This document shows, one piece after another, positions 35,788 to 43,429 of a stretch of 64,000 nt of DNA. The notes below the pieces were generated by a model. It did not search any database. It was not told where the DNA came from and saw nothing but the letters and a program-made list of their open reading frames with translations. The translations under genes and the position numbers were made by a program. The stretch is taken from the NCBI RefSeq assembly GCF_004114915.1, contig NZ_CP022219.1, positions 960,501 to 1,024,500 on the forward strand, written 5' to 3'. This stretch comes from Bradyrhizobium guangxiense (GTDB lineage Bacteria; Pseudomonadota; Alphaproteobacteria; Rhizobiales; Xanthobacteraceae). Each line of letters opens with the position of its first letter. Positions within the stretch are counted from its first letter, which is position 1.

Positions 35788-36582
35788 ATGCCAAAATTCC
35801 TCCGCATCGGGGTCCATCAGTCCAACGTATCGGGATACACGTCGAAGGCGTGGTGTGTCAGGCGCGTGGGCTCGGCGGTTTTCCTGAAGTGGGGCGCGGT
35901 AGAGGTCCAGGGCGCCGGCGATGGGCGCAAAGTCTACTGGTCGCGGTTGCCGCAGGAGAAGACGGTTCGTTGCGGCACGATGCAGCGCGCCCAGGACTAC
36001 ACCAAGGCCGCGATTGCGCGGCGGCGCAGCCATCGTTACGAGCCGATGACCGGACCGATCGTGCTGCGGCGTCGAGCCGCGGTCGTCGACGCCGGACTTA
36101 AGCAAGCTCTCGCGACCATCCTGATCGTCGATATCGTCCGCTCCACCGAAAAGGCCGCCAAGCTCGGCGACGCGCGCTGGACCAAGATCATGGGCCATTA
36201 CTACGCCGCCGTACGCAAGGAGCTGAAGAGTTCCCGCGGCAAGGAAGTGGTGACCACGGGAGACGGCGTGCTCGCGACATTCAAGGCGCCGGCTTCCGGC
36301 ATCCGTTGCGCGACCGCGATCCAAAAAGCCGTGCGCACGCTGGGGCTCGACATCAGGGTCGGGCTGCATGCGGGCGAGTATAGTGTGAGCGGAGGCGAGA
36401 TGGTTGGTCTCGCGTTCCACATCGGCACGCGGGTCGCGGCCAAGGCGCGCGCCGGCGAAGTCCTGGTCTCGAGCGCGGTCAGGGACCTGGTGACGCGGTC
36501 CGAGATCCGCTTCAGGGATCACGGCATGCATCAGCTCAAGGGCGTGCCGGAGCGATGGCGGCTGTACCGGGTTGAGGGTTGA
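35788..36582 (+). CDS. Class III nucleotide cyclase with N-terminal WGR-like domain
   Basis: Protein of 264 residues. MPKFLRIGVHQSNVSGYTSKAW is taken as the start; an upstream frame to 35653 is not clearly coding. Residues 1-85 contain VFLKWGAVEVQ and YWSRLP segments resembling a WGR domain, usually seen with nucleic acid or ADP-ribose functions. The cyclase domain follows: LIVDIVRSTEKAAKLGD and VTTGDGVLATFKAP supply metal Asp, and the region ends LKGVPERWRLYRV. The usual NxxxR catalytic motif is replaced by FHIGTRVAAKA. The domain combination is unusual. Confidence 0.75.
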   Translation: MPKFLRIGVHQSNVSGYTSKAWCVRRVGSAVFLKWGAVEVQGAGDGRKVYWSRLPQEKTVRCGTMQRAQDYTKAAIARRRSHRYEPMTGPIVLRRRAAVVDAGLKQALATILIVDIVRSTEKAAKLGDARWTKIMGHYYAAVRKELKSSRGKEVVTTGDGVLATFKAPASGIRCATAIQKAVRTLGLDIRVGLHAGEYSVSGGEMVGLAFHIGTRVAAKARAGEVLVSSAVRDLVTRSEIRFRDHGMHQLKGVPERWRLYRVEG

Positions 36583-36769
36583 TTGGATTGTGGAACAGGG
36601 GCGATGGAACCTGATCGCTCTTGAGACGGCAGCCGGCGTCGCGGCGAACTCGTTGACAAGACTGGCTTCTTCGCATTCGCAGCAGCGCCGTTAAGGCCGG
36701 AGACACCAAGCGCCTTTACGGGTCCTTCGCCTCTTTGTCCTAACCTCTGAGAGGGCTGGGACAATCTCG

Positions 36770-39700
36770 ATGGGCTTCTTCGCGCGGGTTCGTGACGCTT
36801 TTGCGATCGGTGACACGACCGATCCGATTGGTCGCTCGCTGCTCGTCGAGCAGTTCCGCGTGCTCCGCGAGCAGGTGCCGGTTCTTTACGCCGTGCTTCT
36901 GGTCGACAGCATCAGCGTCGGCCTGGTGCTCCCCGACACGGTCTCGGGGTGGCTGAGATTTGCCTTGCCGGCCGCTCTCCTCGCAATTTGTTTGTTTCGG
37001 TTGGCGCAATGGCTCCGACTGAAGAAGGTCGAATTCACCGCCGAGGAGGCCCACCGAGAGCTTGCAAGGGCTCGCCTGGCCACCGTGGTGATCTGCTCCA
37101 GCTTCGTGATCTGGGTTCTTGCGCTGTTCATGGCAGTCGATGCCGGGCTGCGCGCGCCGATCGCGCTGCTGCTTTTCATGGGCTGCGTCGGGACCGCTTA
37201 CTGCCTCGGCAGCTTGCCGCCGGCGTCCCGGCTGACGATGCTGATTGCCGGCGCACCGATCGCGACGCTCCTGCTGCTCTCCGGCGACGGGATGCTGGTC
37301 TCGGTCGGGATCAATCTGCTGGCGCTGCTCGTCCTGCTCGCCCGGATGATCAACACCAATTTCCGCTCCTTCGTGAAGCTGGTCGAGACTCACGAACGGC
37401 TGGCCCGGGAAGGCGATCGCGCGCGGGCCGCAGAGCAGACCGCGACCGCATTCGCAGAGCGCTTCGACAGGGCGCTCAACAACATGTCCCAGGGCCTTTG
37501 CTTCTTCGATGACGATCAACGCCTGATCGTCTGCAACCGGCAATATCTCGAAGTCTACGATCTGGATCCGAAACTGGTCCGGCCGGGCATGAAGCTGGGC
37601 GACATCGTCGAGCTCAGATATTCGGTCGGCAGCGCACCGAAGATGTCGAAGCAGGACTACCTGGCTTGGCGCAACACCGCTCCGGTGTCCGCCGAGAACT
37701 CGGATACGACCGTGGAATTGACCAACGGGCGGATCGTGCGGATCCGGCACCGCCCGATGGAGGGGAAGGGCTGGGTCGCGACCCACGAGGACATCACCGA
37801 GCGCCATCGAACCGAGATGGCGCTTGCGGAAGCCAAGATCGCGGCGGAGCAGGCTGAAGCCGCCGCGCGCGCCGCTCACAGCCATCTGACCGAAGCTCTC
37901 GATGTGGTCCCCGAAGGTCTCGCCGTCTTCGACAAGGACGATCGTCTGGTGCTCTGGAACGATCAATATGCCGAGTTCTACACCGCCAGCAGGGATGCCC
38001 TTGCGGCCGGCACGCCGTTCGAAACCATTCTTCGAACCGGATTGGCCGCGGGGCAGTACCCGGACGCCGCGGGGTGCGAGGAGGCGTGGCTCACCGAGCG
38101 CCTGGCCCACCATGCGCTGCCCTATCATTCGCACGAGCAGCATCTGGCGGATGACCGCTGGGTTCGCGTCGAGGAAAGACGCACCAGCGACGGAGGTAGC
38201 ATCGGGGTCAGGATCGACATCACCGATCTCAAGCGCCGGGAAGCCTCTTTCCGCCTGTTGTTCGAAGAGAACCCGCTTCCGATGTGGGTGGTCGATGCGA
38301 AGACGCGTCGACTCATCTCCGTGAACGGTGCGATGTGCCGGCACTACGGCTATTCCCGCCAGGATCTCCTCGCGATGTCGGAAAAGGAACTCGCCTATGG
38401 CGAGCAGCAGGCGGGAGCCGAACGTGACTGCGAATTGCACAGGACCGCCGAGGGCGAGGCGATCGAGGTCGTGATCGAATCCAGACCGCTGGTCTATGAG
38501 GGGCGGTCCGCCCATGTCTGCGTCGCGTTCGACGTAACGGAACGCAATCGGGCGCAGCAGCGGGTGAGCTATCTGGCCTGTCACGACGCCCTCACGGAAC
38601 TGCCCAACCGGGCTGCCTTGGACGAGTACCTCGGTGCGGCAATCGAACGGGCGGAGATCACCGATAGCGGGTTTGCCGTGCTCTGCGTCGATCTCGATCA
38701 TTTCAAGGAGATCAACGACCGTTTCGGCCATGCCGTCGGTGACGCCGTGCTGCGCGAGGCCTCGAGGCGTCTGCAGGAGGCCGCGCAAGGATCCTACGTG
38801 GCGCGCGTCGGCGGCGACGAATTCATCGGCATCACCGATCGCTTGCCGCTGGCGGCAACAGCAGAGCTGCTCGCCACCAGGATGCGGGCTCAATTCGAGC
38901 GACCGATCGAGGTTGACGGCCATGCGCTGAAGATCGATCTCTGCGTCGGCGTCGCGCTGTATCCGAGGGACGCCGACAATTCCGTTTCACTGCTGGCGAA
39001 TGCGGATGCCGCGCTGTATCGCGCCAAGCACGAGGGCAGGGGAGCCATCCGCCTGTTCACCAGCGCAATGGACCAGCAGCTGCGGGACCGCCGCGCGCTG
39101 GAGCACGATTTGCGCAACGCTGTCGAGCGCGGTGAGCTCTATCTGGAGTACCAGCCGCAGCAGCACCGCGACGGCACGCTCATGGCCTATGAGGCCCTGG
39201 TGCGCTGGCGGCATCCAGTGCGCGGCACCATTCCTCCGGGCGAGTTCATTCCGATTGCGGAGCAAAGCGGCTCCATCGCGCTGATCGACGATTGGGTCCT
39301 GATGGAGGCGTGCAGGGAAGCGGCCTCATGGGATCAGCCGCTCCGGGTAGCGGTCAACGTCTCTGCGGCGCAGTTTCGCCGGGAAAACCTCGACGGGCAG
39401 GTCCGCCGGGCGCTGCGGGACAGCGGGCTTGCAGCCACGCGTCTCGAACTCGAAATCACCGAGGGCGTCCTGATCGAGGATTTGCCGCGCGCCAAGCGGA
39501 CGATGCAGTCGCTCAAGGCGCTCGGCATCCTGATTGCACTCGACGATTTCGGAACGGGATACTCGTCGCTGTCGTACCTCGAAGCGTTTCCGCTCGACCG
39601 CATCAAGATCGATCGGTCCTTCGTTGCCTCGCTCGGCCAGAGCGAGCGATCGCTGGCCATCGTACGGGCCGTGATCGGCCTCGCCCACGGGCTTGGGGTG

Positions 39701-39853
39701 CCGGTCCTCGCGGAAGGCATCGAGACCGACACGCAAATGTCGCTCCTGATCCAGGAAGGCTGCGACGAGATGCAGGGATATCTGATCGGGCGGCCTCGAA
39801 GCCTCGTGCCCTCCAGGCAAAGCAACAACGCATCCCTGCGAGCGGTGTCCTGA
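36770..39853 (+). CDS. Membrane PAS-GGDEF-EAL cyclic-di-GMP signalling protein
   Basis: Protein of 1027 residues. Residues about 40-210 hold five or six membrane helices. Three PAS-like modules follow (about 225-350, 375-490 and 500-600). The GGDEF domain has an intact YVARVGGDEFIGI at about residue 680, so diguanylate cyclase activity is possible. The EAL domain has YEALVRWRHP at about residue 807, NVSAAQFRR, ELEITEGVLIED, ALDDFGTGYSSLSYL and DRIKIDRSFV, so phosphodiesterase activity also looks intact. Both activities may be switched by the PAS sensors. Confidence 0.95.
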   Translation: MGFFARVRDAFAIGDTTDPIGRSLLVEQFRVLREQVPVLYAVLLVDSISVGLVLPDTVSGWLRFALPAALLAICLFRLAQWLRLKKVEFTAEEAHRELARARLATVVICSSFVIWVLALFMAVDAGLRAPIALLLFMGCVGTAYCLGSLPPASRLTMLIAGAPIATLLLLSGDGMLVSVGINLLALLVLLARMINTNFRSFVKLVETHERLAREGDRARAAEQTATAFAERFDRALNNMSQGLCFFDDDQRLIVCNRQYLEVYDLDPKLVRPGMKLGDIVELRYSVGSAPKMSKQDYLAWRNTAPVSAENSDTTVELTNGRIVRIRHRPMEGKGWVATHEDITERHRTEMALAEAKIAAEQAEAAARAAHSHLTEALDVVPEGLAVFDKDDRLVLWNDQYAEFYTASRDALAAGTPFETILRTGLAAGQYPDAAGCEEAWLTERLAHHALPYHSHEQHLADDRWVRVEERRTSDGGSIGVRIDITDLKRREASFRLLFEENPLPMWVVDAKTRRLISVNGAMCRHYGYSRQDLLAMSEKELAYGEQQAGAERDCELHRTAEGEAIEVVIESRPLVYEGRSAHVCVAFDVTERNRAQQRVSYLACHDALTELPNRAALDEYLGAAIERAEITDSGFAVLCVDLDHFKEINDRFGHAVGDAVLREASRRLQEAAQGSYVARVGGDEFIGITDRLPLAATAELLATRMRAQFERPIEVDGHALKIDLCVGVALYPRDADNSVSLLANADAALYRAKHEGRGAIRLFTSAMDQQLRDRRALEHDLRNAVERGELYLEYQPQQHRDGTLMAYEALVRWRHPVRGTIPPGEFIPIAEQSGSIALIDDWVLMEACREAASWDQPLRVAVNVSAAQFRRENLDGQVRRALRDSGLAATRLELEITEGVLIEDLPRAKRTMQSLKALGILIALDDFGTGYSSLSYLEAFPLDRIKIDRSFVASLGQSERSLAIVRAVIGLAHGLGVPVLAEGIETDTQMSLLIQEGCDEMQGYLIGRPRSLVPSRQSNNASLRAVS

Positions 39854-39878
39854 ACGCCGAAAGGGGCGCCGCGGGTCT

Positions 39879-40154
39879 TCAGCGGGCCGGATCGGTCCGG
39901 TCGCATGTCGGGCACCGCCCGTCCGCGGCGGTCGCGAGCTGATGGCCAATTTCTGCCCTGAGAGCATCTGCCTCGAAGGTTGCGCCGTCGCTCTTGAGGA
40001 TTCGCTTGGCGCGTTCGTAAGCATGGCTCTCGGCAGCGTCGTCACCCACGCGGATGATCACCTTGTTGTGGAAAGGACAGACCGTGGTTGCGCGCGTCGT
40101 CTCGAGCGCGTAGCGCACCACTTCGGTCAGATCTTTGAGGTCGGCGGACATCAT
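39879..40154 (-). CDS. Small conserved hypothetical protein with cysteine/histidine motifs
   Basis: Protein of 91 residues starting MMSADLKDLTEVVRYALETTRATTVCPFHNKVIIRVGDDAAESHAYERA and ending CPTCDRTD. A CPFH near the N-terminus and CPTC at the end suggest a zinc-binding site. An AGGAG ribosome-binding site lies 10 nt before the ATG. It converges with the GGDEF-EAL gene. Function unknown. Confidence 0.65.
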   Translation of the reverse strand: MMSADLKDLTEVVRYALETTRATTVCPFHNKVIIRVGDDAAESHAYERAKRILKSDGATFEADALRAEIGHQLATAADGRCPTCDRTDPAR

Positions 40155-40603
40155 GATGGCTGCTCTCCTGGTCGAGGCGGTCCCGATGGTAGCCCGTGGC
40201 CGGCGGCGGGTCATTCGCCGGACGGCCGTGTCGAGCCGGTCAGTCGATGTCAATCAGCCCCGGTTTCCGGAGAGTACCGGGGCCGATTGCTTTGTTCTGT
40301 CCAGGGCTGTGCCACTCAACCCGCGGTACCCGCCTTCGTTCCGTCGAACCCGTAGGCGAAGCCGCTCGTCCGAGCCGGCTCCCAGATCGCGGTCGGCTGA
40401 ACCCTGTCTTCGCAGCGACGCCCGGGAGTGCCTAGGAGCCCGGGCTCCGCTTCGTTCGGCACCGGAGCGATGTCACGCCCGATCCTCTGTTGAGCATAGG
40501 GGGCGGCAGGCCATCCGAATTGACCCATCGCAAACTATAGGGAAGGCCCGTAAGGAATCGTCCGCAATTTCGCCGGCGGCGGTTCGGGCGCATGTAGAGG
40601 GGC
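40155..40603. other. Gene-poor stretch with hairpin and one doubtful small frame
   Basis: About 450 bases. It includes a 7-bp hairpin CCCCGGT / ACCGGGG (40258-40282). A 70-codon minus-strand frame (40316-40528) has no ribosome-binding site and weaker third-position GC than neighbours; I do not call it a gene. A small RNA is possible but unsupported. Confidence 0.4.
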
Positions 40604-40840
40604 ATGCAGCGCCAGATCCTATTCAGGTGCCCGCGCACCGGCATGAACGTCCAGCATCGTATCGACGACGAGCAGCCCGTGAGTTGCGAGCCGGCGGACA
40701 GCTATATCGTCGTGAGGTGCCCGGCCTGCATGTCGCTGCATTTCGTCAACAGCACGACCGGCAAGCTGCTGAACGAACGAAGCGAGCAGCCCGTCTCCAC
40801 GCCGCGGGGTGGAGCGCTCAATGGATCGCAGCGTACATGA
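40604..40840 (+). CDS. Small zinc-ribbon-like hypothetical protein
   Basis: Protein of 78 residues. The pattern ILFRCPRTGMNVQ...VRCPACMSLHFVNSTTGKLL, with CP and CPAC knuckles, resembles a small zinc ribbon. Proteins of this type are common in Bradyrhizobium. It converges with the sugar ABC ATPase gene, overlapping its 3' end by 23 nt. Confidence 0.65.
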   Translation: MQRQILFRCPRTGMNVQHRIDDEQPVSCEPADSYIVVRCPACMSLHFVNSTTGKLLNERSEQPVSTPRGGALNGSQRT

Positions 40841-42314
40841 TGGCTTCCTCGGTCGCTTCCAGCGCCGAAAATTCCTCGACAACCTTGCCTTGCCTGCAAA
40901 CCAGGATGCGGTCCGACAGCGCCATGATCTCGGGCAGGTAGGAGGAGATCACGACCACCGCCTTGCCTTTGTCGGCCAGCGAATTGATCAGCTCGTGAAT
41001 CTCGACGATGGCTCCGACATCGACGCCCCGCGTCGGTTCGTCGAATATGATCAGCTCCGGATCCTGGACCAGCGATTTCGCGATCACGACCTTCTGCTGG
41101 TTGCCGCCGGACAACTCGACGACCTTGGCCTCGTCGCCGATGGCGCGCACCTTGAGGCGCTCGATCCAGGACTTTCCGGTCGCCGTGCTTTCACGCCGTG
41201 ACAGCCAGGCGCGTCCCCTGGGAAACTTGGCGAGCAGGCCGAGATAGATATTGCGTGCAATCGATGCGGTCTCGAAGAACCCTTCGACCTTGCGATCCTC
41301 GGTCACGTAGGCGATGCCCGCCTGCACGGCCGGCGCGGGCACGCGGTAGCGCACCGGCTTTTCGTCGAGGATCACCTCGCCGCCGTGGAAGAAGTCGCGC
41401 TTCATGACGCCTGCTACGATCTTGAACGTCTCGGTGCGTCCGGCGCCGACCAGACCGAACACGCCGGTGATCTGGCCTGCAAACACCGACAGCGAATTGT
41501 TCTTCACCATCGGCGCCATCTTCAGGTTCTGCACCGTCAGCACCCGCTTGCCCGAGGGGCGGACCTGCGCCTTGCGCGCGCCGTAGAGCGTGTTGGAGAG
41601 ATCCCGTCCCACCATCGCCTGGACGATGCGCGCCCGATCGAACTTTGAGGCGTCGTCGGTCACGACGTGCCTGCCGTCGCGCAGCACGGTGATGCGGTCG
41701 GCGAGCAGCAGCGCTTCCTCGAGGGCGTGCGAGATGAAGATGATGGAGACCCCGCGTCTCTTGAGGTCTTTGACCAGATCGAAGAAATACTTCTTCTCCT
41801 CCGGCGTCAGCGTCGCCGTCGGCTCGTCGAAGATGATCACCTTCGCCTTGTGCAGGACCGCGCGTGCGATCTCGACCATTTGCTTCTTGGCCGCGCCGAG
41901 GGCGCCGACCGTCGCCGTCGGTGTCACGTCGAAATTGAGCGATTGCAGGAATTGCTGGGCCGCGATGTAGATGCCGCGCAGGCGGTTGTAGAACTTCTCC
42001 TGGCCGAGAAACAGGTTCTGCGCCACCGTCATGGTCGGCACCAGGCTGTTCTCCTGGAACACCATGGCGATCCCGAGGTTGCGCGCCTCCAGCGGCGTCC
42101 TCGGGGTGACCTCGACGCCGTCGACGCTCATCCCGCCTGACGTCAGCGTCACGACACCGGCCATGACTTTCGTCAGCGTCGATTTTCCCGCGCCATTTTC
42201 TCCGACCAATGCGTGGATCTCGCCGCGTCGAAGGTCGAAATCGACGCCGTCGATGGCTGGCACACCGGCGTAGAGCTTGGTTGCCTTCGACAGGGACAGG
42301 ACGAGGTCGTTCAT
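40818..42314 (-). CDS. Sugar ABC transporter double ATP-binding protein (RbsA-like)
   Basis: ATPase of 498 residues with two fused nucleotide-binding domains, as in RbsA/XylG/MglA. The first has Walker A GENGAGKSTL, signature LGAAKKQMVEIARA and Walker B IIFDEPTATL. The second has GLVGAGRTETF at the Walker A place, as usual degenerate, signature LSGGNQQKVVIAKSL and Walker B LIIFDEPTRGVDVG. Last gene of the five-gene minus-strand operon, with its ATG overlapping the preceding stop by 4 nt. Confidence 0.94.
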   Translation of the reverse strand: MNDLVLSLSKATKLYAGVPAIDGVDFDLRRGEIHALVGENGAGKSTLTKVMAGVVTLTSGGMSVDGVEVTPRTPLEARNLGIAMVFQENSLVPTMTVAQNLFLGQEKFYNRLRGIYIAAQQFLQSLNFDVTPTATVGALGAAKKQMVEIARAVLHKAKVIIFDEPTATLTPEEKKYFFDLVKDLKRRGVSIIFISHALEEALLLADRITVLRDGRHVVTDDASKFDRARIVQAMVGRDLSNTLYGARKAQVRPSGKRVLTVQNLKMAPMVKNNSLSVFAGQITGVFGLVGAGRTETFKIVAGVMKRDFFHGGEVILDEKPVRYRVPAPAVQAGIAYVTEDRKVEGFFETASIARNIYLGLLAKFPRGRAWLSRRESTATGKSWIERLKVRAIGDEAKVVELSGGNQQKVVIAKSLVQDPELIIFDEPTRGVDVGAIVEIHELINSLADKGKAVVVISSYLPEIMALSDRILVCRQGKVVEEFSALEATEEAIMYAAIH

Positions 42315-43429
42315 GCGCGGGCCTCCTCGCCAAGGACGGTTCCAAGCGCTGTTTCAAGGGCTGCCAGCGGCAACTTGATGACGCGCCCGGGTCCCTTTGC
42401 GATCATCACGAGGTCGCCTCCGAATTCGACCGCGGCCACGATGCCGTGGTTGACGCCATCTGCACGGCTGTGGAGCGAGTAGCGCGGCTGGCCGTCAGCC
42501 CCGAGCCGGATCACGAGGCCGTATGATCGCGGCGGCGCCCAGGGCTTCATCACGCCCATGGTCTTGATGTGCGCGCCCTGCAGCGGCTCCTTGAAGGAGT
42601 TGCCGGAGCGCAGGCGCGGCGCGACCCAGAACTCCGGGTCGATCTCCGCGATCATGCGGCGGCGATAAGCCGGCTCGCGCAGCACGAACTCGACGAGCTG
42701 GGTGCGCGCGGTGAAGGCGGTAAGCCAGAAGCCGCCGCCGCGCGCCGGCGAAAGCCGGGACGGGTAGACGGGCAGGTGCCGCAGCACGTCGTTGCGGGTT
42801 CCGTCCGCCGAGATCGAGATCACGCGATGCCGCCAGCTTTCGCTGACGAGCACGCTGCCGTTGCGCGCGGTGGCGCCGAACGCGTAGCCCAATCCGCCGG
42901 CGAGCTGCGTGACCGCGCCGGACTTCGGATCGAGCCGCAGCACGCGGCCGCTCTTGCCAAGCTCCATCAGATCGCGCGCCCAGTCGTCGACCCCGCGCAA
43001 CGATGATCCATCGGTTGCGATCAGCGTCCCGTCGGGCGCGGCAGCGAGCGCATTGACGGCGTGCAGGCCTTGCGCAAATACGCGCGCGGGCGTCGCGGCC
43101 GCGACGTCATCGTAGAGCCGAATCTCCGTGCCGCCGAGCGCGACGGCAAGCCCTCCGCCCGGCAAGGACGCCAGCGCGGAGATCGGCCGCTCGAAGCTGC
43201 GCACCGTCGCCGCCGAATGTTCGCTCAGACGTGTCAGCCGCACCCCGTCGGCAAGGAGCAGCGAGCTGCCGTCGGTGGCGAGATCCTCCGGCGCTTCGCA
43301 TGCGAGCAGGATCTCCGCCTGCTCGAGCGCCTGGTTGGGCTTCAACGCCCCGTCGAACGACGGAACGGTGATGGCCGCCTCGCCGCGGCCGAGGAAACGG
43401 TTGGCGAATTCGCTGATGGCGGCGATCAC
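42311..43429 (-). CDS. SMP-30/strictosidine-synthase-like beta-propeller protein
   Basis: Protein of 372 residues with no signal peptide. Repeated blades (GGLAVALGGTEIRLYDD, NALAAAPDGTLIATDGSS, YAFGATARNGSVLVSESW, GGGFWLTAFTARTQLV) resemble the strictosidine-synthase/SMP-30 family. The GTG start overlaps the stop of the upstream fusion gene by 4 nt, and its own stop overlaps the ATPase start. It is likely a cytoplasmic lactonase acting on the imported sugar derivative, although catalytic residues cannot be assigned by eye. Confidence 0.8.
   Translation of the reverse strand: MIAAISEFANRFLGRGEAAITVPSFDGALKPNQALEQAEILLACEAPEDLATDGSSLLLADGVRLTRLSEHSAATVRSFERPISALASLPGGGLAVALGGTEIRLYDDVAAATPARVFAQGLHAVNALAAAPDGTLIATDGSSLRGVDDWARDLMELGKSGRVLRLDPKSGAVTQLAGGLGYAFGATARNGSVLVSESWRHRVISISADGTRNDVLRHLPVYPSRLSPARGGGFWLTAFTARTQLVEFVLREPAYRRRMIAEIDPEFWVAPRLRSGNSFKEPLQGAHIKTMGVMKPWAPPRSYGLVIRLGADGQPRYSLHSRADGVNHGIVAAVEFGGDLVMIAKGPGRVIKLPLAALETALGTVLGEEARA

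Noticed and set aside
36740..38923. 727-codon open frame on the minus strand
   Set aside because: Antisense to the PAS-GGDEF-EAL gene, whose domains are unmistakable; no recognisable motif in the antisense reading.
40316..40528. 70-codon minus-strand frame in the gene-poor stretch
   Set aside because: No ribosome-binding site and third-position GC lower than in neighbours; not enough to call a gene.
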